From positions 49,415-113,414 of the forward strand of contig JAJPIA010000054.1 of NCBI GenBank assembly GCA_021324975.1: 64,000 nucleotides of DNA, in the 5' to 3' direction. The translations under genes and the position numbers were made by a program. Numbering within the stretch: position 1 is the stretch's first letter; each line of letters begins with the position of its first letter. Below, one piece after another: positions 52,877 to 61,393 of the stretch. The notes under the pieces are model-generated. The model was given only the letters and a program-made list of their open reading frames with translations, made no database searches and was not told the DNA's origin. The stretch is from Bacillota bacterium. Its GTDB lineage: Bacteria; Sysuimicrobiota; Sysuimicrobiia; Sysuimicrobiales; Segetimicrobiaceae.

Positions 52877-54133
52877 TCACGTCCCCTCTTCCCACGAACT
52901 GAGATACCGGAGCTGCTCCGGCGTGAGGTCGTCGATCGCCACGCCGGACGCCGCGAGTTTGAGGGTCGCCACCTGACGGTCGATCGCGGCCGGGACCGTA
53001 TGGACCGCGGGCGCGAGCTGCTGGCCCTCGCGCGCGAGGTATTCCATGACGAGCGCCTGGTTGGCGAAGCTCATGTCCATGACGGCGGCGGGATGGCCCT
53101 CGGCGGCCGCCAGGTTGAGGAGACGGCCCTCGGCCAGCACGTAGATGCGGCGGCCGTCCCGGAGGCGGAACTCCTCCACGCCGGGCCGCACGGTCCGGCG
53201 CTCGTCCGCGAGGTCCGCGAGCGCCGGCAGATCGAGCTCCACATCGAAGTGCCCGGAGTTCGCGACGATCGCGCGATCCTTCATGACGTCGAAGTGTTCG
53301 CGCCGCACGACCGACGTGTTCCCGGTCACGGTCACGACCACGTCGGACACCCGGACCGCGTCCGCCATCGGCATGACACGATAGCCGTCCATGAGCGCTT
53401 CCAGCGCCCGCGTCGGATCCACCTCGGTCACGATGACGTGCGCGCCCAGGCCGTGCGCGCGCATCGCGAGGCCACGTCCGCAGTTCCCGTAGCCCGCGAC
53501 CGTCACCGTCCGTCCCGCCAGGAGCAGGTTGGTCGCCCGGATCAAGCCATCGAGCGTGGACTGACCGGTGCCGTAGCGGTTGTCGAAGAGGTGCTTCGTC
53601 AGCGCATCGTTGACGGCCACGATGGGGTACCGCAGGACGCCGGCCTGGGCCATGCTGCGCAACCGGATCACGCCGGTCGTGGTCTCTTCGCTGCCCCCGC
53701 GAACGCCGCCGAGCAGTTCGGTGCGGTCGTGGTGGATGGTGGAGACGAGATCCGCGCCGTCGTCCATCGTGAGATGCGGCTTTGTGTCCAGCACTTGATG
53801 AATGTGGCGGTAGTAGGTGTCGCGATCCTCGCCGCGCCGCGCGAAGACCGGCAGGTGCCACTCCGCGACGAGCGCCGCCGCCACGTCGTCCTGCGTGGAC
53901 AGCGGATTGCTGGCGCACAGCGCGACCTGCGCGCCCCCATCTCTCAGCGTACGCATCAGGTTCGCCGTTTCGGTCGTGACGTGCAGGCAGGCCGCGATCC
54001 TGACGCCCGCGAGCGGCTTCTCGCGGGTAAATCGCTCCCGGATTGCCCGCAGCACCGGCATCTCCCCGTCGGCCCAACTGATCCGATCCCAGCCGGACGA
54101 AGCGAGGCTTACATCTCGAACGTCGCCGTCCAC
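52877..54133 (-). CDS. ahcY: Adenosylhomocysteinase
   Basis: A 418-residue NAD-dependent enzyme that splits S-adenosylhomocysteine to adenosine and homocysteine. The NAD site reads [12 protein letters not shown], the substrate region [22 protein letters not shown] 54133 follows GGAGGTG. It shares the transcription direction with the aminotransferase. Upstream lies a GC-rich leader on which I do not find the conserved SAH-riboswitch blocks. Confidence 0.95.
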   Translation of the reverse strand: MDGDVRDVSLASSGWDRISWADGEMPVLRAIRERFTREKPLAGVRIAACLHVTTETANLMRTLRDGGAQVALCASNPLSTQDDVAAALVAEWHLPVFARRGEDRDTYYRHIHQVLDTKPHLTMDDGADLVSTIHHDRTELLGGVRGGSEETTTGVIRLRSMAQAGVLRYPIVAVNDALTKHLFDNRYGTGQSTLDGLIRATNLLLAGRTVTVAGYGNCGRGLAMRAHGLGAHVIVTEVDPTRALEALMDGYRVMPMADAVRVSDVVVTVTGNTSVVRREHFDVMKDRAIVANSGHFDVELDLPALADLADERRTVRPGVEEFRLRDGRRIYVLAEGRLLNLAAAEGHPAAVMDMSFANQALVMEYLAREGQQLAPAVHTVPAAIDRQVATLKLAASGVAIDDLTPEQLRYLSSWEEGT

Positions 54134-54308
54134 ACCACACCTCCAAGCAGCCTGTCGTTTGCCTTCGACGAGGGCCTAGCGCCCCCTGCCGTCGCGGCGT
54201 GCGCCGCGGGCGGGCGCGCGTTGAAATACGCCGTGCGGCGACGAGCGTTTGCTAGACACACATAGACGCCGGCGTGGCCGGCGGTGAAGGGATGGTCGAC
54301 GGAAGACG

Positions 54309-55361
54309 ATGGACACCGTACATCTGGTTGCGACAAACGGTCTCGGCGCGGAGCGGGCGGCCGCGGACGGCGCGCCGCGGCCCACGGCGGATGACGCCGA
54401 GCTGCTGGACGCCTACTCCCGCGCCGTCACGGGGGCGGTGGAGCGGCTCGCGCCCGCGGTGGTGAGCCTGGCTGTGGCGCGGCCCGCGCCCGAGCGGTTT
54501 CGGCGCCGGGGCCTGCGCGAGCTGCGCGGGGGCGGCAGCGGCGTCGTCATCGCGCCCGACGGGTACGTGCTGACCAACAGCCACGTCGTGCACGGGGCCA
54601 CGCATGTCGACGTGCACCTGTCCGATGGACGCGCGGTGTCGTCGGAGGTCGTCGGCGACGATCCACCGACCGACCTCGCGGTCGTGCGGGTACCGGACGG
54701 CAGTCTGCCCGCCGCGACGCTCGGGGATTCATCCCGGCTCCGCGTGGGCCAGCTCGTCATCGCGATGGGAAGCCCCTTGGGCTTTCAGGCCACGGTGACC
54801 GCGGGCGTGGTGAGCGCACTCGGACGAACGCTCCGCGCCGAAAGCGGTCGCCTCATCGAGAACGTGATCCAAACCGACGCGGCGCTCAATCCCGGCAACT
54901 CCGGAGGACCGCTGGCCGACGCACGCGGCCTCGTCGTCGGCGTCAACACCGCGGTGATCGCGGGGTCTCAAGGGCTGTGCTTCGCGATCCCCGTGAACAC
55001 GGCGACCTGGGTGGCCTCGCAGCTGATCCGGCAGGGCCGGGTGCAGCGTGCCTACCTCGGGGTCACGGCGCAGACGGTGACCCTCGACCGGCGTATCGCC
55101 GTCGCGTCCCGAGTCGCAGCGGCCACCGCCGTGCGGATCATGGAGGTGCAGCCCGGGAGCGCCGCCGCCGTAGCAGGCCTGCGGCCGGGGGACCTCATCG
55201 TGGGCGCCGACGGCCGTCCGGTGACGACGCTCGATGATCTCCTGGCGGCCGTGGGCGGGCACGCGGTGGGCACGAGGCTCACGCTCGACGTGCTCCGGGG
55301 CGACGGCCGGCACACGCTGCCGACGTACCCCACGGGGATGCCGGCGGAGCCCGCGATGTAG
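54309..55361 (+). CDS. HtrA/DegP-family serine protease without signal or anchor
   Basis: A 350-residue trypsin-like protease plus one PDZ domain. The triad is His92 (T-N-S-H-V-V), Asp122 (P-T-D-L-A-V-V) and Ser198 (N-P-G-N-S-G-G-P-L); the PDZ has I-M-E-V-Q-P-G-S-A-A. Most HtrA proteins have a signal peptide or membrane anchor, but residues 1-50 are acidic and polar here, so it looks cytosolic. It diverges from ahcY. Confidence 0.9.
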   Translation: MDTVHLVATNGLGAERAAADGAPRPTADDAELLDAYSRAVTGAVERLAPAVVSLAVARPAPERFRRRGLRELRGGGSGVVIAPDGYVLTNSHVVHGATHVDVHLSDGRAVSSEVVGDDPPTDLAVVRVPDGSLPAATLGDSSRLRVGQLVIAMGSPLGFQATVTAGVVSALGRTLRAESGRLIENVIQTDAALNPGNSGGPLADARGLVVGVNTAVIAGSQGLCFAIPVNTATWVASQLIRQGRVQRAYLGVTAQTVTLDRRIAVASRVAAATAVRIMEVQPGSAAAVAGLRPGDLIVGADGRPVTTLDDLLAAVGGHAVGTRLTLDVLRGDGRHTLPTYPTGMPAEPAM

Positions 55362-55408
55362 AGCTCGCGGGGTTGTTAACGAACCGTGACCGGGTTCGCA
55401 CGCGGCTG

Positions 55409-55417
55409 TGCTACAAT
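55409..55417 (+). promoter_or_regulatory. Extended -10 promoter of the secreted protein at 55449
   Basis: TGCTACAAT combines the TGn element with TACAAT (55412-55417), 32 bp before ATG 55449, which has a GGAGGTG site. No consensus -35 is seen. Confidence 0.5.
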
Positions 55418-55448
55418 AGCGCGCGATCTCGATCACGGAGGTGAGCAG

Positions 55449-56075
55449 ATGCACTGCGAAGGACCCAGCATCCGGCGCGCCGCGGGCGCTGCGGCGCTCG
55501 CCGTTGCTGTCTCTGCGCTGGCGCTCGGCACCCTGCCCGGACTCGGCCTGGCACAAGCCGCCACCACGCTCGCGGGGACGATCGCCTCCTCCACGTCCGG
55601 GACGATCGTCCTGACCACGGCGGGCGGCGACAAGACCGTCAGGACCACCACCGCCACAAACTTCATTCGCCGCAGCCCGGCGAGCCTCGCCGACGTCAAG
55701 CCGCACGACTTCATCGGCGTGGACGCAAAGAAGAACGCGAACGGGTCGCTGAGCGCCGTCTCCATCGACATCTTCCCGCCGGCCTGGGAGGGCACAATCC
55801 GCGAGGGACAGTGGCTCATGCCCTCCGGCGACACGATGACGAACGCGGTCGTGGCCACGTACGTGACCGGGGTGTCCGGTCGGATCTTGACCATGACCCA
55901 CCAAGGCAGCACGTGGAAGATCATGGTGCCGCCCACGGCGTCGATCCACCGGCTCGCGCCGACAACGATCGACGCGCTGCGGCCGCAGATGCACGCGAGG
56001 GTGCGGGGCAAGGCCAACGCCGACGGCACCGTCACGGCGACCTCGGTGTTGCTGGACGCCGGCGCCATGCCCTAG
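55449..56075 (+). CDS. Secreted DUF5666-like beta protein
   Basis: A 208-residue protein with a signal peptide (about residues 9-38, ending A-Q-A-A). The mature part has two copies of a small beta motif: T-L-A-G-T-I-A-S-S-T-S-G-T-I-V-L-T near 40 and G-V-S-G-R-I-L-T-M-T-H-Q-G near 140, like the OB-type DUF5666 domain. ATG 55449 is chosen by the GGAGGTG 6 nt upstream. The role is unknown. It follows the HtrA gene after a promoter. Confidence 0.65.
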   Translation: MHCEGPSIRRAAGAAALAVAVSALALGTLPGLGLAQAATTLAGTIASSTSGTIVLTTAGGDKTVRTTTATNFIRRSPASLADVKPHDFIGVDAKKNANGSLSAVSIDIFPPAWEGTIREGQWLMPSGDTMTNAVVATYVTGVSGRILTMTHQGSTWKIMVPPTASIHRLAPTTIDALRPQMHARVRGKANADGTVTATSVLLDAGAMP

Positions 56076-56127
56076 CGCCTCATCGCGTATGTGCGACGAG
56101 AGCGGAAGTAATGCGATGATGCCCTAG
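56072..56127. repeat. CTAG-ended interspersed repeat, copy 3
   Basis: 56 bp from CTAG (56072-56075, on the stop of the DUF5666-like gene) to CTAG (56124-56127). The ends are an imperfect palindrome: the left arm CTAGCGCCTCATCGCGTA matches the inverse of the right arm CTAGGGCATCATCGCATTA. On the minus strand the core CTCGTCGCACATACG aligns with copies 1 and 2. Confidence 0.6.
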
Positions 56128-56222
56128 TCCCATCGCGGAGGAGGCGCGAACGGCCGCCGAGAACCGCATAGGGTGCGCGGCCCGCTCAGGCGGGCCGTGA
56201 CCCTGCTCGAGGAGGCCGTATC

Positions 56223-57416
56223 ATGCCCCGCACGCGCACCGCCAGCGTGACCCCGGACGAAGCCAAACGCCTTCACCGCGACGCCATCGTCATCGACACA
56301 CAACAACCGCCGATCACGACGGGCGCGCTCTTCACGCCCCGCATGAAGCAGGCCCTCGAGGAGGCCGTGCGCAAAGGCGCGATGGGTCGGGACGAGATCT
56401 CGCCGCGAATGGCGGCAATGACGGCGGACGAGATCATGACCTCGTCCGAGGCGAGGGCGCAGTACTTGGGACTGTGGGACCGTTCCGGGGTGACGATCGC
56501 GTGCGGCACGTTTTCGGGATCCCACCGCTACACCGGCGCGTTCGAGCGGGCCAACGAGCTGATCAGCCGCGCGTACGGGATCGTCGATGCGCTCGCCGGG
56601 AAGGTCGAGATCATCAGGAGCGCCGATGACATCGAGCGCGTGCACCGCCAGGACAAACGCGGGATCGTCATCGATTTTCAAAACACGACGCCGTTCGGGG
56701 ACGAGCTCGACCGCGTCCAGCACTTCCACAATCTCGGCCTGCGGATGGTGCAGCTGACCTACAATCTTCGCAACCTCGTGGGCGACGGCTGCACCGAGAC
56801 GAGCCAGGGCGGTCTGTCGTACTTCGGGCGCGAGGTCGTCCGGCGGCTGAACGAGGCGCGCATCCTCGTGGACGTGAGCCACTGCAGCGAGCAGGTGGGC
56901 TGGGACGCGCTCAAGCTCTCGACCGCGCCGGTGATCGTCTCCCATTCGTCGAGCAAGGCCGTATGCTACCACGATCGCGGGAAGACGGACGAGCTGGCCA
57001 AGGCCATCGCGGACCGCGGCGGCTATTTCGGCGTGGTGGTGATCCCGGGCTTCATCTCCGACAAATCGGAAGTGCCGCTGGACACGTTCGCGGAGCACGT
57101 GGCGCACCTTGTCGACGTCTGCGGCATCGATCACGTCGGCATCGGAACGGACAAGATGGGGCCGGGGCCGGGCACGGAGTCCCTCGTCGAGTATCCCGAC
57201 GCTTTGCCGCGGCACGGCGCCGGGACGTTCGACTGGGCGGGGTTCCGGCTCAAGGAACACCGCCTGCTCGGCGATCATCTCCTGCGCGGCTACGAGAATT
57301 TCGGCGACTGGCCCAACCTGACGGTCGCGCTGGCCAAGCGCGGCTTCAATGAGGAAGAATTGCGGAAGCTCCTGGGCCTCAACTACCTGAGGGTCTTCAG
57401 GGACGTCTGCGGGTGA
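56223..57416 (+). CDS. Peptidase M19 (membrane dipeptidase-like) with altered N-terminal metal site
   Basis: A 397-residue amidohydrolase-fold protein. The later motifs fit M19 dipeptidases: I-L-V-D-V-S-H-C-S and V-I-V-S-H-S-S-S for the two histidines, and H-V-G-I-G-T-D-K-M-G for the late aspartate. The N-terminal H-x-D of the first zinc site is missing: the place reads V-I-D-T-Q-Q-P (Gln27 where His is expected). The bridging-acid segment is also unusual (V-I-D-F-Q-N-T). It may bind one metal or have a new activity. Confidence 0.82.
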   Translation: MPRTRTASVTPDEAKRLHRDAIVIDTQQPPITTGALFTPRMKQALEEAVRKGAMGRDEISPRMAAMTADEIMTSSEARAQYLGLWDRSGVTIACGTFSGSHRYTGAFERANELISRAYGIVDALAGKVEIIRSADDIERVHRQDKRGIVIDFQNTTPFGDELDRVQHFHNLGLRMVQLTYNLRNLVGDGCTETSQGGLSYFGREVVRRLNEARILVDVSHCSEQVGWDALKLSTAPVIVSHSSSKAVCYHDRGKTDELAKAIADRGGYFGVVVIPGFISDKSEVPLDTFAEHVAHLVDVCGIDHVGIGTDKMGPGPGTESLVEYPDALPRHGAGTFDWAGFRLKEHRLLGDHLLRGYENFGDWPNLTVALAKRGFNEEELRKLLGLNYLRVFRDVCG

Positions 57417-57418
57417 CG

Positions 57419-57463
57419 CCGCGCCCCATGGTCACCGCGCGTCGCGGTGACCGTGGGGCGCGG
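57419..57463. terminator. 20-bp hairpin between convergent genes
   Basis: CCGCGCCCC and GGTCACCGC (57419-57427, 57430-57438) pair with GCGGTGACC and GGGGCGCGG (57444-57452, 57455-57463), with a matched 2-bp middle and a 5-nt loop. It lies just after the M19 gene and 92 bp after the rpoD stop. No T-run follows, so it may act in both directions or as a Rho-related stop. Confidence 0.55.
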
Positions 57464-57555
57464 TGAGTGATGAGGATCTGGATGAACACCCCTGGGGCGT
57501 CCGGCCCCTCGCACCGGCGAACCGATGGCTCGTGACCGGTCGAGCGTTTTCGGCG

Positions 57556-58701
57556 TTACTCGATGAAATCCTTGAGGCGCTTGCTGCGGCTCGGATGACG
57601 TAGCTTCCGGAGCGCCTTGGCCTCGATCTGCCGGATGCGTTCCCGCGTCACGCCAAACTCCCGCCCGACTTCCTCCAACGTGCGCGGACGCCCGTCGTCC
57701 AGCCCAAAGCGCAACCTGAGCACCTTTCGCTCCCGGGGTGTGAGCGTTTCCAGCACGCCCTCGAGCTGCTCCTTGAGCATGGTAAACGACGCCGCCTCGG
57801 CGGGGGCCAGCGCGTCCTGGTCCTCGATGAAGTCCCCGAGGTGGCTGTCCTCTTCCTCGCCGATCGGCGTCTCCAGCGAGATCGGTTCCTGGGCGATCTT
57901 GATGATCTCCCGGACCCGCTCCGTCGGCATCTTCATGATGTTGCCGATCTCCTCGGGCGTCGGCTCCCGGCCGAGCTCCTGGAGGAGCTGCCGCGACACC
58001 CGGATCAGCTTGTTGATCGTCTCCACCATGTGGACCGGAATCCGGATCGTGCGCGCCTGGTCGGCGAGCGCGCGCGTTATCGCCTGCCGGATCCACCACG
58101 TGGCGTAGGTGCTGAACTTGTAGCCTTTGCGCCAGTCGAACTTCTCGACGGCGCGAATCAACCCGAGGTTGCCTTCCTGGATCAAGTCCAGGAAGAGCAT
58201 CCCGCGGCCCACGTACTTCTTCGCGATGCTGACCACGAGCCGCAGGTTCGCCTCGATCAGCCGGCGCTTGGCTTCCTCGTCCCCCCGCTCCATCCGCTTC
58301 GCGAGCTTGATCTCGTCCGCGGAGTTGAGCAACGGCACCTTGCCGATTTCCTTGAGGTACATCCGGACGGGGTCGTCGATGCTGACCCCTTCGAGCGGCT
58401 CGAGCTCGACCGGCTCCGCCTCGTCCTCCTCGTCGCTCTTTTTCTCCGCGTCCTTCGGGTCGTCCACGACCTTGATTTCGAGATCCACGAGCATCCCGTA
58501 GATGCGGTCGTACTCGTCGAGGTTGTTCTCCACCTCGGGCACGGCCTGGATCTCGTCGTAGGTGACGTACCCGCGCTGGCGCCCCTGCTCCACGAGCTGG
58601 CGCAGTTCCGCCGGCAGCGTGGCAATCGCCCGCTCCGCCTCGAGCTTCCGCTTCGAGGCGTCGGCGTCCGTTGTGACCTGTGCTCTCCGTGTCCTAGACA
58701 C
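57556..58701 (-). CDS. rpoD: RNA polymerase primary sigma factor
   Basis: A 381-residue sigma-A. Region 1.1-like sequence is followed by [11 protein letters not shown] (1.2), region 2 with [15 protein letters not shown] and [12 protein letters not shown], region 3, and region 4 with [19 protein letters not shown]. It recognises the TTGACA/TATAAT promoters seen in this window. It overlaps the end of dnaG by 8 bp, the common dnaG-rpoD order. Confidence 0.96.
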   Translation of the reverse strand: MSRTRRAQVTTDADASKRKLEAERAIATLPAELRQLVEQGRQRGYVTYDEIQAVPEVENNLDEYDRIYGMLVDLEIKVVDDPKDAEKKSDEEDEAEPVELEPLEGVSIDDPVRMYLKEIGKVPLLNSADEIKLAKRMERGDEEAKRRLIEANLRLVVSIAKKYVGRGMLFLDLIQEGNLGLIRAVEKFDWRKGYKFSTYATWWIRQAITRALADQARTIRIPVHMVETINKLIRVSRQLLQELGREPTPEEIGNIMKMPTERVREIIKIAQEPISLETPIGEEEDSHLGDFIEDQDALAPAEAASFTMLKEQLEGVLETLTPRERKVLRLRFGLDDGRPRTLEEVGREFGVTRERIRQIEAKALRKLRHPSRSKRLKDFIE

Positions 58702-60547
58702 TTACTTTCAACTCCCTGAGTCGTTCCTTTTCAGTCCGGGCCTTGAGCAATTCAGCGGCGAGACCGTCGCGTCGCGCATCGTCGCCCGCCCGCACGGCCT
58801 CGCCGTGGGCGGCCATCAGCTGCGCAATGCGTTCTTCGAGATCGCAAAGCCTAATCTTTTGCACGCAGCCGCCGGCCACCTTGTGCATATCACCCCGAAC
58901 CGGCGGTTCGGCAATCAAAAATCGGCTCAGGAGCGAGATCGCCGTCTCGTCCCGCAGCCGCTCGCGCAACGCACCCGCATCCTCCTCGGCTGCCTCCGGC
59001 CCGAGGAGCGCCGCCGCGAGGACCCGACATCCGGGATCTCGGAACATCTCGGCCGTGATCGCGCGCCGCATCGGCGCACGAAACCCCGGCTCCGCCACGA
59101 GCAGGTGCACCAGCAGCTGCTCCGCGGCGGCGCGACCGTTGTCCTGCGGAACCTGAACCGTGGCCGCCGGCCTGGCCGGCCGCCGGCCGTGATCGCGCGT
59201 TCCTAGGCGCCGCAACTCCTCCCGGATCGCGTCCTCTCGGACCCCCAGCCGCTCCGCCAGCACCCGAACACACTCGGCCTGACGGACCGGATGGGCCATC
59301 ATACTGATTAACTGACTCATTTCGTCAACAATTCCAACCTTTCCTTCCACGGTCCGTGCGTCGTGGCGCTTCATGGCGATTTCGAGCCGGTACTCGAAGA
59401 TCGGCAGCGCCGCGGCCAGCAGCGCTCTAAACCGCTCGGGCCCCTCGGTCCGGAGGAACGAGTCGGGATCGACCCCCGGAGGTAGAACCGCCACCCGGAC
59501 CGGCAACTCCGCCTGACCGAAGAGCGACATCGGCATCGTAAACGCATCGCGAGCCGTGCCGATCTCCCGCCCGGCTTCATTAAAGACGCCGATCCCCCGG
59601 GTTGCGGCATCGGCGCCGGCGGCGTCCGCGTCATACACGAGCGTCACTCGCGACGCGAACCGCTTGAGCAACAGCACCTGGTCAAGCGTCAGCGCCGTGC
59701 CCAGGGACGCCACCGCCCCGTCGATCCCGAACTGATGGCACGTCAGCGCATCGACGTAGCCCTCGACCACCACGGCGTCGCCGGACTCCCGGATTGAAGC
59801 GCGGGCCAAATCCAGCGCATAGAGCGTTTTCCCCTTTACGAACAAGGGTGTCTCCCGCGAGTTCAGATACTTTGGGGTCGTGTCGTCGAGCGCCCGGCCG
59901 CCGAACGCCACCGGGCGCCCCTGGAGGTCGCGGATCGGGAAGACGACCCGGTCGCGGAACGTATCGTAGTAGCCGTCGCCCCCCTGCCGGCCCGTGGCCA
60001 GCCCCGCCTGCTCCAGCACCGCCGGCTCGAAACCCCGCGCCCGCAGCGCGCGGAACAGATGGTCCCATCCCGGCGGCGCGTAGCCGATCCCGAACCGCTC
60101 GACCATGTCTGGGGTGATGCCGCGCGCGGCGAGATAGTCGCGGCTCCTCCGCCCGGCCTCTCCGGCAAGCTGAGCGCGGAAAAAGGCCGCCGCCCCGGCC
60201 ACGGCCCGCAGCAGCCGCTCCCGATCCCCCGCGCGCCGTTCGGGGTCGGGGCCCTCGTCCAGCCGAACACCGGCGCGCTCGGCCAGCTCTCTGCGGGCCT
60301 CCGCGAAGGGGACCCCGCCGATCCGCATGACGAAGTCGAACACGTCCCCGCCGGCATGGCACCCGAAACAGTAGAAAAAGCCCCGCTCCGGATTGACCGT
60401 AAAGGACGGCGTCTTCTCGGAGTGAAATGGGCACAGGCCTTTGTAGTTGCGGCCGGCCCGCCGCAGGGTCACGTGGACGGACACGACGTCCAGGATGCCG
60501 ACCCGGCTGCGAATCTCGTCTGTGACGTCCCTGGAGTGCCCGACCAT
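58694..60547 (-). CDS. dnaG: DNA primase
   Basis: A 617-residue primase. The N-terminal CHC2 zinc finger is in [11 protein letters not shown] and [11 protein letters not shown]; the TOPRIM core follows with [10 protein letters not shown] near 260 and [10 protein letters not shown] near 310; the last 150 residues should bind the helicase. It makes RNA primers at the replication fork. It precedes rpoD and is separated from the liv genes upstream by a terminator. Confidence 0.95.
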   Translation of the reverse strand: MVGHSRDVTDEIRSRVGILDVVSVHVTLRRAGRNYKGLCPFHSEKTPSFTVNPERGFFYCFGCHAGGDVFDFVMRIGGVPFAEARRELAERAGVRLDEGPDPERRAGDRERLLRAVAGAAAFFRAQLAGEAGRRSRDYLAARGITPDMVERFGIGYAPPGWDHLFRALRARGFEPAVLEQAGLATGRQGGDGYYDTFRDRVVFPIRDLQGRPVAFGGRALDDTTPKYLNSRETPLFVKGKTLYALDLARASIRESGDAVVVEGYVDALTCHQFGIDGAVASLGTALTLDQVLLLKRFASRVTLVYDADAAGADAATRGIGVFNEAGREIGTARDAFTMPMSLFGQAELPVRVAVLPPGVDPDSFLRTEGPERFRALLAAALPIFEYRLEIAMKRHDARTVEGKVGIVDEMSQLISMMAHPVRQAECVRVLAERLGVREDAIREELRRLGTRDHGRRPARPAATVQVPQDNGRAAAEQLLVHLLVAEPGFRAPMRRAITAEMFRDPGCRVLAAALLGPEAAEEDAGALRERLRDETAISLLSRFLIAEPPVRGDMHKVAGGCVQKIRLCDLEERIAQLMAAHGEAVRAGDDARRDGLAAELLKARTEKERLRELKVSV

Positions 60548-60570
60548 CCGCCAGCCCTTTCGCGTCCGCG

Positions 60571-60599
60571 AAAAAGAGCCTTATCGCAACCGATAAGGC
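60571..60599 (-). terminator. Rho-independent terminator after the liv operon
   Basis: On the minus strand GCCTTATCG pairs perfectly with CGATAAGGC across a GTTG loop and is followed by TCTTTTT. It lies between livF (ends 60653) and dnaG (starts 60547), and separates the two units. Confidence 0.88.
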
Positions 60600-60652
60600 C
60601 CCCTACCCGCCGATGCTTCTTTATTCTCCGCTACTGGACGGCGGTCCTCTCA

Positions 60653-61393
60653 TCAGGCCGTCTTCATCTCGCCGAGGTAGGCCCGGCGGATCATCTCGTT
60701 CTCGCGGAGGCTTTGCGCCGTCCCCGAGAGGACGACCTGTCCGGTCTGCAGCACATAGCCGCGGTGCGCGATGGACAAGGCCATATTTGCGTTCTGCTCG
60801 ACGACGAAGATGGTGGTGCCCTGCCGGTTGATCTGCTGGATGATATCGAAGACCTGCTCCACAAACGCCGGGCTCAGGCCCATGGACGGCTCGTCCATGC
60901 ACAAGAGCGTCGGCCGCGCCATGAGCGCGCGACCCATCGCCACCATCTGCTGCTCGCCGCCGGAGAGCGTGCCGGCGAGCTGGTACCGCCGCTCCTTGAC
61001 CCGAGGGAACAGGTCGTAGACGCGTTCCACATCGGCGGCGATCCCGGCGTGATCCGTGCGCGTAAACGCGCCCATCTCGAGGTTCTCGTACACGGTCATG
61101 CGGGGAAACAACCGCCGCGCCTCCGGCACGGGTGCGATCCCGCGGCGGACCCGCTCGGCCGTGGACACGCCGTTGATCACGGCGCCGCGATACCGCACCG
61201 TGCCCCGTGTCGGGCGCACGATGCCCAGCACCGTCTTCATCGTTGTGGATTTGCCCGAGGCGTTCCCCCCGAGGAGGCAGACGATCTCGCCCGCGAAGAT
61301 CTCGTAGCACACCTGCTTGAGGACATGGAGGCCGCCGTAGTGCGTGTCGACGTCCCTAAATTCCAGCAGCGGCTGTCCGGCCGAGGTACGCAC
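60653..61393 (-). CDS. livF: Branched-chain amino-acid ABC transporter ATPase
   Basis: A 246-residue ATPase. Walker A reads L-L-G-G-N-A-S-G-K-S-T-T, with Asn-Ala-Ser in place of the usual P-N-G-A; the signature is L-S-G-G-E-Q-Q-M-V-A-M-G-R-A-L and Walker B L-L-C-M-D-E-P-S-M-G-L. GTG 61393 is chosen because GGAGGT lies 5 nt upstream. It overlaps the LivM-LivG gene by 38 bp. It pairs with the LivG half to power uptake. Confidence 0.94.
   Translation of the reverse strand: MRTSAGQPLLEFRDVDTHYGGLHVLKQVCYEIFAGEIVCLLGGNASGKSTTMKTVLGIVRPTRGTVRYRGAVINGVSTAERVRRGIAPVPEARRLFPRMTVYENLEMGAFTRTDHAGIAADVERVYDLFPRVKERRYQLAGTLSGGEQQMVAMGRALMARPTLLCMDEPSMGLSPAFVEQVFDIIQQINRQGTTIFVVEQNANMALSIAHRGYVLQTGQVVLSGTAQSLRENEMIRRAYLGEMKTA

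Noticed and set aside
54134..54308. SAH riboswitch upstream of ahcY
   Set aside because: The leader is GC-rich but I could not find the conserved blocks or pairing of the SAH aptamer.
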